Assembly (NCBI GenBank): GCA_963995525.1
Contig: OZ023210.1
Span: 64,964,921 to 65,028,920 of the forward strand
Direction of reading: 5' to 3'
Length of the DNA stretch: 64,000 nt
Origin: Escarpia spicata
Taxonomy: Eukaryota > Annelida > Polychaeta > Sabellida > Siboglinidae
Positions 10,707-22,474 of the stretch are shown one piece after another (position 1 is the first letter of the stretch; every line of letters begins with the position of its first letter). Made by a program: the position numbers and the translations under genes. The notes beneath the pieces are model-generated. The model was not told where the DNA came from. It saw only the letters and a program-made list of their open reading frames with translations, and ran no database searches.

Positions 10707-13700
10707 AGAGATTGTGAGGGCAGAAGGGTGTGCTTTGTAGCACGTGGTTATCTGGGAGTCAAAGTACCAAGAGATTGTGAGGGCAGGAGGTTGTGCTTTG
10801 TAGCACGTGGTTATCTGGGAGTCAAAGTACCCAGAGATTGTGAGGGCAGGAGGGTGTGCTTTGTAGCACGTGGTTATCTGGGAGTCAAAGTACCCAGAGA
10901 TTGTGAGGGCAGGAGGGTGTGCTTTGTAGCACATGGTTATCTGGGAGTCAAAGTACCCAGATATTGTGAGGGCAGGAGGCTGTACTTTGTAGCACATGGT
11001 TATCTGGGAGTCAAAGGACCCAGAGATCGTGAGGGCAGGAGGGTGTGCTTTGTAGCACATGGTTATCTGGGAGTCAAAGTACCCAGAGATCGTGAAGGCA
11101 GGAGGGTGTGCTTTGTAGCACATGGTTATCTGGGAGTCAAAGTACCCAGAGATTGTGAGGGCAGGAGGGTGTGCTTTGTAGCACATGGTTATCTGGGAGT
11201 CAAAGTAGCCAGAGATCGTGAGGGCAGGAGGGTGTGCTTTGTAGCACATGGTTATCTGGGAGTCAAAGTACCCAGAGATTGTGAAGGCAGGAAGGTGTGC
11301 TTTGTAGCACATGGTTATCTGGGAGTCAAAGTACCCAGAGATTGTGAGGGCAGGAGGGTGTGCTTTGTAGCACATGGTTATCTGGGAGTCAAAGTAGCCA
11401 GAGATCGTGAGGGCAGGAGGGTATGCTTTGTAGCACATGGTTATCTGGGAGTCAAAGTACCCAGAGATTGTGAAGGCAGGAGGGTGTGCTTTGTAGCACA
11501 TGGTTATCTGGGAGTCAAAGTACCCAGATATTGTGAGGGCAGGAGGCTGTACTTTGTAGCACATGGTTATCTGGGAGTCAAAGGACCCAGAGATTGTGAG
11601 GGGAGGAGGGTGTGCTTTGTAGCACATGGTTATCTGGGAGTCAAAGTACCCAGAGATCGTGAAGGCAGGAGGGTGTGCTTTGTAGCACATGGTTATCTGG
11701 GAGTCAAAGTACCCAGAGATTGTGAGGGCAGGAGGGTGTGCTTTGTAGCACATGGTTATCTGGGAGTCAAAGTACCCAGAGATTGTGAAGGCAGGAGGGT
11801 GTGCTTTGTAGCACATGGTTATCTGGGAGTCAAAGTACCCAGAGATTGTGAGGGCAGGAGGGTGTGCTTTGTAGCACATGGTTATCTGGGAGTCAAAGTA
11901 GCCAGAGATCGTGAGGGCAGGAGGGTGTGCTTTGTAGCACATGGTTATCTGGGAGTCAAAGTACCCAGAGATTGTGAGGCAGAAGGGTATGCTTTGTAGC
12001 ACATGGTTATCTGGGAGTCAAAGTACCCAGAGATTGTGAAGGCAGGAGGCTGTACTTTGTAGCACATGGTTATCTGGGAGTCAAAGTACCCAGAGATCGT
12101 GAGGGCAGGAGGGTGTGCTTTGTAGCACATGGTTATCTGGGAGTCAAAGTACCCAGATATTGTGAGGGCAGGAGGCTGTACTTTGTAGCACATGGTTATC
12201 TGGGAGTCAAAGGACCCAGAGATCGTGAGGGCAGGAGGGTGTGCTTTGTAGCACATGGTTATCTGGGAGTCAAAGTACCCAGAGATCGTGAAGGCAGGAG
12301 GGTGTGCTTTGTAGCACATGGTTATCTGGGAGTCAAAGTACCCAGAGATTGTGAGGGCAGGAGGGTGTGCTTTGTAGCACATGGTTATCTGGGAGTCAAA
12401 GTAGCCAGAGATCGTGAGGGCAGGAGGGTGTGCTTTGTAGCACATGGTTATCTGGGAGTCAAAGTACCCAGAGATTGTGAAGGCAGGAGGGTGTGCTTTG
12501 TAGCACATGGTTATCTGGGAGTCAAAGTACCCAGAGATTGTGAGGGCAGGAGGGTGTGCTTTGTAGCACATGGTTATCTGGGAGTCAAAGTAGCCAGAGA
12601 TCGTGAGGGCAGGAGGGTATGCTTTGTAGCACATGGTTATCTGGGAGTCAAAGTACCCAGAGATTGTGAAGGCAGGAGGGTGTGCTTTGTAGCACATGGT
12701 TATCTGGGAGTCAAAGTACCCAGATATTGTGAGGGCAGGAGGCTGTACTTTGTAGCACATGGTTATCTGGGAGTCAAAGGACCCAGAGATTGTGAGGGGA
12801 GGAGGGTGTGCTTTGTAGCACATGGTTATCTGGGAGTCAAAGTACCCAGAGATCGTGAAGGCAGGAGGGTGTGCTTTGTAGCACATGGTTATCTGGGAGT
12901 CAAAGTACCCAGAGATTGTGAGGGCAGGAGGGTGTGCTTTGTAGCACATGGTTATCTGGGAGTCAAAGTACCCAGAGATTGTGAAGGCAGGAGGGTGTGC
13001 TTTGTAGCACATGGTTATCTGGGAGTCAAAGTACCCAGAGATTGTGAGGGCAGGAGGGTGTGCTTTGTAGCACATGGTTATCTGGGAGTCAAAGTAGCCA
13101 GAGATCGTGAGGGCAGGAGGGTGTGCTTTGTAGCACATGGTTATCTGGGAGTCAAAGTACCCAGAGATTGTGAGGCAGAAGGGTATGCTTTGTAGCACAT
13201 GGTTATCTGGGAGTCAAAGTACCCAGAGATTGTGAAGGCAGGAGGCTGTACTTTGTAGCACATGGTTATCTGGGAGTCAAAGTACCCAGAGATCGTGAGG
13301 GCAGGAGGGTGTGCTTTGTAGCACATGGTTATCTGGGAGTCAAAGGACCCAGAGATTGTGAGGGCAGGAGGCTGTACTTTGTAGCACATGGTTATCAGGG
13401 AGTCAAAGGACCCAGAGATTGTGAAGGCAGGAGGGTGTGCTTTGTAGCACGTGGTTATCAGGGAGTCAAAGTACCCAGAGATCGTGAGGGCAGGAGGGTG
13501 TGCTTTGTAGCACATGGTTATCTGGGAGTCAAAGGACCCAGAGATTGTGAGGGCAGGAGGGTGTGCTTTGTAGCACATGGTTATCTGGGAGTCAAAGTAC
13601 CCAGAGATCGTGAGGGCAGGAGGGTGTGCTTTGTAGCACATGGTTATCTGGGAGTCAAAGTAGCCAGAGATCGTGAGGGCAGGAGGGTGTGCTTTGTAGC

Positions 13701-14427
13701 ACATGGTTATCTGGGAGTCAAAGGACCCAGAGATTGTGAAGGCAGGAGGCTGTGCTTTGTAGCACATGGTTATCTGGGAGTCAAAGGACCCAGAGATTGT
13801 GAGGGCAGGAGGGTGTGCTTTGTAGCACATGGTTATCTGGGAGTCAAAGGACCCAGAGATTGTGAGGGCAGGAGGGTGTGCTTTGTAGCACATGGTTATC
13901 TGGGAGTCAAAGGACCCAGAGATTGTAAGGGCAGGAGGGTGTGCTTTGTAGCACATGGTTATCTGGGAGTCAAAGTAGCCAGAGATCGTGAGGGCAGGAG
14001 GGTGTGCTTTGTAGCACATGGTTATCTGGGAGTCAAAGTACCCAGAGATCGTGAGGGCAGGAGGGTGTGCTTTGTAGCACATGGTTATCTGGGAGTCAAA
14101 GTAGCCAGAGATCATGAGGGCAGGAGGGTGTGCTTTGTAGCACATGGTTATCTGGGAGTCAAAGGACCCAGAGATTGTGAAGGCAGGAGGCTGTGCTTTG
14201 TAGCACATGGTTATCTGGGAGTCAAAGGACCCAGAGATTGTGAGGGCAGGAGGGTGTGCTTTGTAGCACATGGTTATCTGGGAGTCAAAGGACCCAGAGA
14301 TTGTGAGGGCAGGAGGGTGTGCTTTGTAGCACATGGTTATCTGGGAGTCAAAGGACCCAGAGATTGTGAGGGCAGGAGGGTGTGCTTTGTAGCACGTGGT
14401 TATCTGGGAGTGGAAGTACCCAGAGAT
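10707..14427 (+). repeat. 63-bp minisatellite, about 59 copies, open on both strands
   Basis: Units run agattgtgagggcaggaggg, tgtgctttgtagcacatggt, tatctgggagtcaaagtacc, cag. The span is 59 x 63 minus 2 bp; the two missing bases are identical one-base deletions (gaggcagaaggg) at about 11976 and 13172. These lie 1196 bp apart and mark a duplicated 19-unit block (about 10840-12036 and 12037-13232). A 441-bp (7-unit) block is also repeated near 13500-14400. The 21-codon period keeps frames of 360-446 codons open on both strands. No start context, splice site or known domain supports a protein. Confidence 0.97.
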
Positions 14428-14951
14428 CACAAGCAACATAAGGTTGTCAGCATAAAAACTGTCTTGGTTGGCCAGGTAATGTTTTTGTAGTTCCTTACGA
14501 ATGTTCAGCAGCCAGTGTTTGTAAGTGTGACGGACAAGGTGACTGCCGCAGTGACAGCCAGACAGTCAGCGACCTGGCATCCGTGATGCAGCCACTTTTT
14601 GCTTCCTCATATCTGCGTGATGTTACCTGTTCAGCTGCAGGTGTATTTACCTTGGCAGGTTGTGCATCTAATGTGTAACTGCGGGCTCCTGGAGTCATCA
14701 AAGCCTGGCAGAGATGAGGAGCCTGCACACATCACCTGCAGGCTTAAGTGACATTATCAAGTAGCCCCCCCCGGCATACTCACACAGTCTTAGAACAAAG
14801 GCAGCTGCTGTAATCCCTGCCAAATAGAACACATCAGTATGGTCTTCACCAAGTCGCCCTTGAAGCCAACTTTCTGTCGGCCTCTGGACAACATCACCCA
14901 ACCCATGTACACTGATGTAGTTCCTCGCTTTGTACTCAAGCTCGGAAACTC
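14428..14951. other. Unique spacer, no gene seen
   Basis: About 520 bp of higher complexity and slightly higher GC than the other spacers. There is a poly-C run at about 14766. Several 65-80 codon minus-strand frames overlap one another and have no recognisable motif. Confidence 0.45.
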
Positions 14952-15062
14952 ATCCCTGTACATATGACCCACCTGATCCCTGTACATATGACCCACCTGA
15001 TCCCTGTACATATGACCCACCTGATCCCTGTACATATGACCCACCTGATCCCTGTACATCCC
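14952..15062 (+). repeat. 24-bp tandem repeat, about 4.5 copies
   Basis: The motif ctgtacatatgacccacctg plus atcc is repeated with almost no variation. It is followed by unique DNA to 15478. Confidence 0.95.
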
Positions 15063-15478
15063 TGCTGGGATGGCTTTGCTATTTCTGGTTGTGACCAGTC
15101 ATGGATGTTTGCTGCCACGTACGTGGAGATTGAGAGCACTGAAGCTGTTCAACTGGTGTATTCTGCTGTAGCCTGTAAAATGTCATCATGGCAAGATGTT
15201 TCAGATTCCCTTCATGACTAAGAGAAAAACATTCTGGCTGTTATGTATGATTTCATGCCGGGCTGGTAACTGTTTGTTAGTTGTCCATCAATGAGTTCTA
15301 CTGTTAGTTATACTCCTTAGTCTGGGAAATGTCTGCAAAAGTCTTCAGTTTCATAGGTAGTAATAAACTGTAGTATTATACTTCAAGCCAGACTGATCAC
15401 TTTTAGTAAGTTGTCTGTCACTGAATGTTATAATTTATTAGTTATCTTATTTTTCTGTGAGACTCTTGCCAAAGTCTC
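15063..15478. other. Unique spacer, no gene seen
   Basis: About 415 bp of mixed-composition sequence between the 24-bp and 35-bp arrays. No exon or RNA gene recognised. Confidence 0.45.
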
Positions 15479-16108
15479 CACTTCTCATGGTTCTGGAGGT
15501 AATGTTTCATCGTCACTTCTCATGGTTCTGGAGGTAATGTGTCATCGTCACTTCTCATGGTTCTGGAGGTAATGTGTCATCGTCACTTCTCATGGTTCTG
15601 GAGGTAATGTGTCATCGTCACTTCTCATGGTTCTGGAGGTAATGTGTCATCGTCACTTCTCATGGTTCTGGAGGTAATGTGTCATCGTCACTTCTCATGG
15701 TTCTGGAGGTAATGTGTCATCGTCACTTCTCATGGTTCTGGAGGTAATGTGTCATCGTCACTTCTCATGGTTCTGGAGGTAATGTGTCATCGTCACTTCT
15801 CATGGTTCTGGAGGTAATGTGTCATCGTCACTTCTCATGGTTCTGGAGGTAATGTGTCATCGTCACTTCTCATGGTTCTGGAGGTAATGTGTCATCGTCA
15901 CTTCTCATGGTTCTGGAGGTAATGTGTCATCGTCACTTCTCATGGTTCTGGAGGTAATGTGTCATCGTCACTTCTCATGGTTCTGGAGGTAATGTGTCAT
16001 CGTCACTTCTCATGGTTCTGGAGGTAATGTGTCATCGTCACTTCTCATGGTTCTGGAGGTAATGTGTCATCGTCACTTCTCATGGTTCTGGAGGTAATGT
16101 GTCATCGT
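15479..16108 (+). repeat. 35-bp minisatellite, 18 virtually identical copies
   Basis: Unit cacttctcatggttctggag followed by gtaatgtgtcatcgt; 630 bp is exactly 18 units. The only variant I see is gtttcat in place of gtgtcat in the first unit. This homogeneity indicates very recent expansion or strong homogenisation. Confidence 0.98.
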
Positions 16109-17707
16109 CACTCAGGATTTTGTTTTACAAACAAGGCTGAGAGGTGAACGACTAGATGCACATCCACGACACCCTCGTGGGTGACTGATGCTGCTCATTC
16201 CTGTCTATTGCATTTGTTGAGATGTGAACACAAAATTTACAAACTGCTCTATGGAGTAAATAATATTTAAGTAATTGGAAATTATCACAACATAATCAAG
16301 GTAAGATATATAGTAATGTATCTATTTTTAGTAGTAATTAATAACTGGCATTTCTGTGTCTGATTGTCTATTCTATTTTACAAGGAACACAACACTATTC
16401 ATGGTAACTGGTTGGAAATTATGTGTCTTTCTCTGAATTGTTGTTGATTTAAATTTTAAAATTTCTCTAATATTTACCCAATTGTAATAAAATAATTATT
16501 GTTGGTGTCTAAACTCTGTAAAATGTATCACTTGACAAAATCTCAGTTATAGTTTCAGACTAATGCTTTGAAAGCATGATATCTCCAAGTGTTCTACCCA
16601 GTGACAAGGGAAGATATGGGTTCTCTCCCCATGTTCCCAGTGACAGAGATACAAGGCAATGGGGACATTTGAGGGTTGGGGGAATGATGGATAGCATGGC
16701 CTGCTTCCTGGGATCACATCCTGGTAGAGCATGCAATGGAAGATGACAAGTGAATACAGATATACCTGCTGTCCTAGGAATAGTGTGGTTCTGGCAGGGT
16801 GATGAATGGGGTCAGTGTATTGGGGGGATGAGAGTGTTGGGTCTGCCACCCCTTTTCACAATTCTGTTTTTTCTATATTACCTGTTGCACCAGTGCAGTT
16901 CAGTGTGAAGCTAATTGGTAAGCTTTTTGGGCTGCTCCTGAGATGTTTGATATGGTTGGTAGAGAATGATGTGAGGTGCTAGAAGACTGGTAGTGCCACC
17001 TAGTGGCTAGGACAAGGTAAATGGGAGAATTCTCGTGGCAGTGCAATAAAATTATGCACACAGACATTATCTGTATCTTAGATGTCCAAAGCTGACCATG
17101 ATTTATATTTATAGTGACATTAAAATACAAGAGTTTGAATATTGCAAAGACACTTCCTAGTGCTTGTGTATGGGTTACCAGGTTTTTGGGGTATAAGCAT
17201 AAATTTGGAGATTCCATTCATATGAAGTGATATCCACATGCTGAAGTATCCAGATTGGATTAATGAAGCTCCACCCTATATTGACAGATGTGCATAAAGG
17301 CAGATTTACTCGGAAAGTGTAATTTTCTACCTCGGCAGTTAAAAAACTGAACACATCAAAGGATGGTAGCGACAGAGAAGACGCATGTTTATACATTTGC
17401 AGTTGACATTCAGGCCGTAGAACGACTTCTGTTTCCAGCGAATTATCTTCTGCTGTCAGTCCTCATATATTGCATGCATGAACGTGTGATTTTCGCTAAG
17501 AATATCTGATACATTTTCAGACGGCATAAATAGCCTGGAGCTACAAGGAATGGAACCAGGCAGAGGATGTAAAATACAGATAGTATGCTTTTGACTAAGT
17601 GATGGATGGGGGTGCGTGGGTGTCATTGCCAGTCATATACTCTAACATTCTGCTGTGGTGTTTGATGGATGGTTGCTCTGTTTTAATTCTTTCTCCATCT
17701 TGCTGTT
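16109..17707. other. Unique AT-rich sequence, no gene seen
   Basis: About 1.6 kb without tandem repeats. Minus-strand frames of 100 and 105 codons (16547-16849, 16900-17217) have no recognisable domain and their composition is not clearly coding. Could be intronic or intergenic. Confidence 0.45.
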
Positions 17708-18351
17708 GGTCCTCTGGCAGGGTTGACAGGTCTGTGCAAGGTCCTGAGGTCCTTTGTTAGGGTTTGTTGGTCTGTGCAAGGCCCTGAGGTCCACTGTCAG
17801 GGTTGACATGTTTGTGCAAGGCCCTGAGGTCCACCGTCAGGGTTGACATGTCTGTGCAAGGTCCTGAGGTCCTTTGTTAGGGTTGGTTGGTCTGTGCAAG
17901 GCCCTGAGTTCCACTGTCAGGGTTGACATGTCTGTGCAAGGCCCTGAGGTCCACTGTCAGGGTTGACAGGTCTGTGCAAGGTCCTGAGGTCCTCTGTCAG
18001 GGTTGACAGGTCTGTGCAAGGCCCTAAGGTCCTCTGTCAGGATTAACAGGTCTGTGCAAGACCCGGAGGTCCTCTGTTAGGGTTGGTAGGGTTGGTTGGT
18101 CTGTGCAATCTCCTGAGGTCCTTTGTCAGGGTTGACAGGTCTGTGCAAGGCCTTGAGGTCCTTTGTCAGGGTTGACAGGTCTGTGCAAGGCCTTGAGGTC
18201 CTCTGTCAGGGTTGACAGGTCTGTGCAAGGCCTTGAGGTCCTCTGTCAGGGTTGACAGGTCTGTGCAAGGCCTTGAGGTCCTTTGTCAGGGTTGACAGGT
18301 CTGTGCAAGGCCTTGAGGTCCTCTGTCAGGGTTGACAGGTCTGTGCAAGGT
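17708..18351 (+). repeat. 40-bp minisatellite, about 16 copies
   Basis: Unit ggtctgtgcaaggccttgag followed by gtcctctgtcagggttgaca. The left half is more divergent (gttagggttggttgg forms, plus one unit with an extra gttggtag near 18085), whereas 18120-18340 is nearly uniform. The plus strand is G-rich. Confidence 0.93.
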
Positions 18352-18641
18352 TCTGACCAGGCCCTGTAATTTACGATCATTCATGTCTAAGAAAGTATCA
18401 ATTTGAAGAAATATTTATACTGTTGTGAGCATTTTATATACCACAACTGTTAACAATATATTACTATAGTGAATGTGTTTCATAACTTTCACCGGCTTTG
18501 AATGACAACAATCTGTCAAGAACAATAACAATGGCTTAGTTTTTAATCAATAATTTGAGATTAAACTGCTGTAAGTTAAGACCTGAAAACCTATAATGCT
18601 GAAAACTGAAACATTAAACATTTGTCTTTCACTCTTTCCAG

Positions 18642-18694
18642 GTATGTACAACTTTCTCATCACTGGTTTAATGCTGAGTCAGACCACAGTGAAG
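18642..18694 (+). CDS. Candidate internal exon (53 bp), unknown protein
   Basis: A pyrimidine tract (tttgtctttcactctttcc) runs into an AG at 18640-18641, and gaag is followed by gtaagc at 18695, so a strong acceptor and a strong donor bracket 53 bp. Two frames are open through the segment. Starting at its second base it reads YVQLSHHWFNAESDHSE; starting at its third base it reads MYNFLITGLMLSQTTVK. The first-base frame hits a stop. In the second-base frame the exon would split codons at both ends. I do not recognise the protein. If real, the surrounding repeats would be intronic on the plus strand. A chance pairing of splice-like sites cannot be excluded. Confidence 0.35.
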
Positions 18695-19743
18695 GTAAGC
18701 CGCATTTAGGTATATTAAAGTATTATTAATCACAAACTTTGAAAATATAATTCCCATTTTTGTGCCATGTTTAATGACTCATCACATTTAGGCAGCCACG
18801 ATTTGTAATGTATAACGTATATAACGTATAAGTTGTCAGTTCTATATACTTATATACTCATTTCCTTGATCATTCAAATGACAATTACAACAGTTTATAT
18901 ACAGACTCACACCATACGTCATTTTAATGACAAAGAATTGAAACAGAGGAATTTATAAAACAAATGTGGACACCTGCTATAAAAAAATTCATATCAGAAA
19001 CTTAAATGATTGTCAGTTGGATTAAAACAAGCTGGCTATATATGATAACATAAAACTTTGCAGAAGTTCAAAATATTAAAAAATTATCTAATGATAAGTA
19101 CTTATTGTAGTTATGTTTTGACAAATTTGTTTAATTTAAGTATTGAGAGTGTTTCACTAAGTTGTAAGTTTGTAACTACCATGGTTTAATAATTCATTGC
19201 TTGTGGAATGTATTACACCATCTGCTTAGTGAGATATAATTCATATTTGTAATATTATGATTTGGTCATTTGATTAATTTGAGTGTTTCCGTAGAAATAT
19301 CATGTTTTTATTACATGAGGAGGAACATAATTTTAAATGTATTAGTGATACATCAGTGTCTGGCTACAGCTGACATTGGAAATTGTTGACAACTGTTCAC
19401 AAATGTTCTCAACAGCAATGTTGATAATAATAGATCTGGATAGGTAACTTAATCTTCTTTGTGGGTGCACGGGTTGGTGCATGAGTACAGGTAAATAGAT
19501 CAGTTATGTTAAGAAATATACAGAAATATATTTGGGCAATCGAGATGATACAAATGACAAAGATTGTTTATAAGTTTAAAAATGCTATATGACTTCAAGG
19601 CGTTTGAACTTTGTACCTTAAAAAGTTGCATTCTCAGCTAAACAACCATTTTAAAGTGTTTTCAAGAAAGTTTGTATTTATAACATGAACAATGTTGACT
19701 TATTTGAGCATAGGGCCACCTTGTTACCTTATGTTTCATTTTT
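18695..19743. other. Unique AT-rich sequence downstream of candidate exon
   Basis: About 1 kb of AT-rich DNA with no repeats. It would be intron if the exon at 18642 is genuine. Confidence 0.4.
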
Positions 19744-20100
19744 AGTCCTTTGGCCGAAGGTCCAAGGGACTATTGCCATCACTCTGCGTCCGCTGTTAGC
19801 AGCCGTATCTCAGAAACTGTTCAGCAACTTTTTCTCTAATTTTGCATACTCATATCTTAGGGCACTGCCACTATGCATGAGAAATCTGTATTTGATTGAA
19901 TCATTTTAAGGGCTCCCTAGGGCCTCCAAGGACCCCAAAACTGGTAAAAAGGTAACATTTGGCCTATTTTTTCAAAAACTGTTCCACAACTTTTTTTCTA
20001 ATTTTGCATAGATGTATCTTAGGGTGCTGCCATTATATACAAGAAATCTGTATTTGATTGAATCATTCTAAGGGCACCTAAGGGGCCCCCAAAGTGTGCA
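19744..20100 (+). repeat. Dispersed repeat, two tandem-like modules
   Basis: It starts tagtcctttggccgaaggtc and contains two related modules of roughly 160 bp. Each includes tctaattttgcata and the signature ctgtatttgattgaatcatt followed by an aagggc(a/t)cc-like tail. The signature recurs at about 20858-20889 and 28820-28855, and the opening motif recurs near 28775, so this is an interspersed family. No coding capacity is evident. It is probably a non-autonomous transposable-element derivative; its class is not resolved. Confidence 0.75.
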
Positions 20101-20150
20101 AAAGTTTTACATTATCTAGTGATGTGATTTTGAGAAGGGCCCTTGAGACC

Positions 20151-20414
20151 ACCCCCAACAGTAGATTTTGTTTAATGTGCCACAAAGTCAGCAGTATGAC
20201 TAAGCTCTGCAGTATAGTGCTACTGTTCCATTGAGACCTTGACTAATCTTTAATTGGTCACAGTGTCCAGGCAGAGTAGACACCCCCCAACAGTAGATAT
20301 TGTTTAATGTGCCACAAAGTCAACACCATAACTAAGCTCTGCAGCCTAGTGATATTGCTCCATTGAGATCTTGACTAATCTTTAATTGGTCACAGTGCCC
20401 AGGCAGAGTAGACA
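20151..20414 (+). repeat. 132-bp direct tandem duplication
   Basis: Two copies, 20151-20282 and 20283-20414, share cagtagat(t/a)ttgtttaatg, gactaatctttaattggtca and ccaggcagagtagacac with scattered substitutions. The sequence just beyond (acccctgtta, 20424) recurs at about 26077 next to a related gactaatgtgtaattggtca motif, which ties the duplication to the dispersed repeats of this region. Confidence 0.88.
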
Positions 20415-20574
20415 CACTTGACCCCTGTTAGACTGAACAGTTGTCTAACACTTTTTATCTTCAAAACTATTGATTTTCTATAATTGCAAGTTGTGTTTAT
20501 TTTGATGTTCATTTACTTATTATAAAATGGTGTGACTGTGGTGTCAGTTGGTTAAAGATGTATTGTCTGTAGAA

Positions 20575-20649
20575 ACCTGTAGGTGACAAACATAGAAAAT
20601 TAATATTCTGTCACCTGTAGGTGACAAACATAGAAAATTCATATTCTGG
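20575..20649 (+). repeat. 38-bp direct duplication
   Basis: acctgtaggtgacaaacata followed by gaaaatt(a/c)atattctg occurs twice in tandem. Each copy carries the short palindrome cacctgtaggtg or a near form. Confidence 0.85.
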
Positions 20650-20889
20650 ACAACTATAGAGTGAAATATCCTACACTTTATTGATATCAAATGCATTCTA
20701 CTGTTCTGTTTACGCTTGCCATGCCTTGTGTAGACATGGTACTGTGTAAATCAATTGTATCAATATAGATTAATAATTACAGATTCACAATATAGTTGAC
20801 ACCTGAAACAACCAAATGTCAACCATTAGAAGAGTTGACATAGTTCCGCTATACACAAGCAAGAAATCTGTATTTGATTGAATCATTCT

Positions 20890-21352
20890 AGTGTCATCAG
20901 CATATAGTAGAACATACATTTTCTACATCATCATCCCTAAGGTTGTTGTAAATTTCACCAGCTGCCATGTCAAGTCTGTTATAATTGTGACTAACAGTGT
21001 TCAAAATGATACAGGTAAATAGCAAATAACAAAGGACACAAGTTTTCTCCTTGCCATACCTATACATCACATGAGAAGAAGGCTGACACAGCCTGGCCCT
21101 GATTTATACATGATTTAGCATTTTTGTATATGTTGTATACAACTTTCAACACAATACCATTAATACCGCATGAAATTATCTTAGACCACAGGGAGGACCG
21201 GTCTACTAAATCAAATGCTTTCTTATAATCGATGAAGGCACAATAAAGCCTTTTGCATCGAGATAAATTCAATTCAACCAATACCCCTATCTGAACACTG
21301 CCTGTTCTTCACCTATTACATTCGCTTTGTTTAGGTATGTGGTCAGTCTGGT
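20890..21352 (-). pseudogene. Degenerate non-LTR reverse transcriptase fragment
   Basis: Read on the minus strand from 21352, the remnant begins with an LTTYLNKANVIGEEQAVFR-like finger segment. After an in-frame stop it continues as LYCAFIDYKKAFDLVD (motif A, about 21187-21234). A single-base frameshift near 21054 leads to QGENLCPLLFAIYL (motif B, about 21012-21053). Following broken frames and stops, it ends with LLYADDT (motif C, 20890-20910). Order and spacing match a reverse-transcriptase palm domain, so this is a decayed retrotransposon unrelated in sequence to the fuller element next to it. Its end at 20890 coincides with the boundary of the dispersed repeat signature (20858-20889). Inactive. 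Confidence 0.88.
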
Positions 21353-21566
21353 GTTCTGAACAATCACTAAGGATTAATGAACACTTGTGCAGAATGTCAC
21401 CCACTTGGCAGATTTAATTGATCTATTCAGCAATGAGGACACTGCTTAGGCCTCACTCTGGACACTGTCACTCACAGTGTTGTGTATTGTCTTAGTTGGT
21501 GCATTGAGCTAATCTACTTGACCATGAATCAGTGGTGGCTCTGGTTGTGTATTACACCCAGCTGTG
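21353..21566. other. Spacer between two retrotransposon remnants
   Basis: About 210 bp of unique sequence. It may include 5' parts of the degenerate element, but no further protein similarity is visible. Confidence 0.4.
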
Positions 21567-21976
21567 GATTTGATTGATTATTTATTCAATATAAAATGTA
21601 ACCTTATACATACATAACATATAAATACAGGGTACATTAAATATAAAGGATGACACAAGAAAGTGCAGCACTTGTTTCCATTGTGGTCCTTGGACAGACA
21701 AACAAATACATGACACAGATATAAATAGAATATGACAAAATAACATACTAAAAAAACAATACAAAATAAATACTAAGTTACTGTTAAGATGTCAAAGGAC
21801 ATTCGTAATTATGATATTAAGAAAGAAGAGACATGTGCTACAAATACATAATACAAGGTTTTTTTTAATTAAACATTTAACAAAAGATGCATCATCAATA
21901 AAAAAATCTTTAAAAAATATTATAAATAAAAATATATAAAATAAAATACAGGTAGGACCTCAAAAATAAGATTGAA

Positions 21977-22474
21977 TTATAAGTAAATGAATGAGCTGGC
22001 TTTCTGATCATTAAGATAATTGAACAAAAACTGTTTCACTAAAAGTTTAAATTGGTTCTTGTTCTGAGCACCTTGTATGTTATATGGCAATTCATTCCAT
22101 GCCTGTATACCTGTGTAGTAAAAAGAAGTTTGACCGAAAGATTTAACATATGGCACATGCAGAGACAAAGTACTAGATCTTGTATTTATACCGTGCTGCT
22201 TGCGTGTTACGTTGACAGAATCGGACAAATAAATCGGTGCTCTGTCATTGACAAGGTTCAATTTTAGTTGCTTAACCCGTAGATCCACTGGTAACATATT
22301 GACCTGTCTAAACTCCGTTGATCCAATGTGGGTTCTGGCTGGTGCATTAAGAAGGAAACGGATTACCTTGTTCTGGGTACACTGTAGTCTTGTTTTATAT
22401 TTCTTGGTTAAACCAGAGAACCATGATGAACAGGCATAGTCAAAATGACATTGTATTAAGGCAGAAGTAAGTAG
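21977..22474 (-). CDS. Retrotransposon C-terminal region, shifted frame
   Basis: Immediately past the frameshift at 22475-22480 the minus strand continues in another frame with LLTSALIQCHFDYACSSW, then a lysine- and leucine-rich connection (TKKYKTRLQCTQNKVIRFLL) and a segment containing HGINTRSSTLSLHVP and WNELPYNIQ. This arrangement is typical of the region after the reverse transcriptase in CR1/L2/Jockey-type elements. It ends at a stop at 21977, followed by the 3' UTR. It is the natural C-terminus of the upstream frame rather than a separate gene. Confidence 0.88.
   Translation of the reverse strand, partial: LLTSALIQCHFDYACSSWFSGLTKKYKTRLQCTQNKVIRFLLNAPARTHIGSTEFRQVNMLPVDLRVKQLKLNLVNDRAPIYLSDSVNVTRKQHGINTRSSTLSLHVPYVKSFGQTSFYYTGIQAWNELPYNIQGAQNKNQFKLLVKQFLFNYLNDQKASSFIYL

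Noticed and set aside
10662..14490. Open frames of 360-446 codons on both strands of the 63-bp array
   Set aside because: The unit is 21 codons and stop-free in these frames, so openness is automatic. Both strands are equally open, and there is no start context, splice signal or domain.
14495..14901. Minus-strand frames of 67-77 codons in the GC-richer spacer
   Set aside because: They overlap in different frames and lack motifs or splice context.
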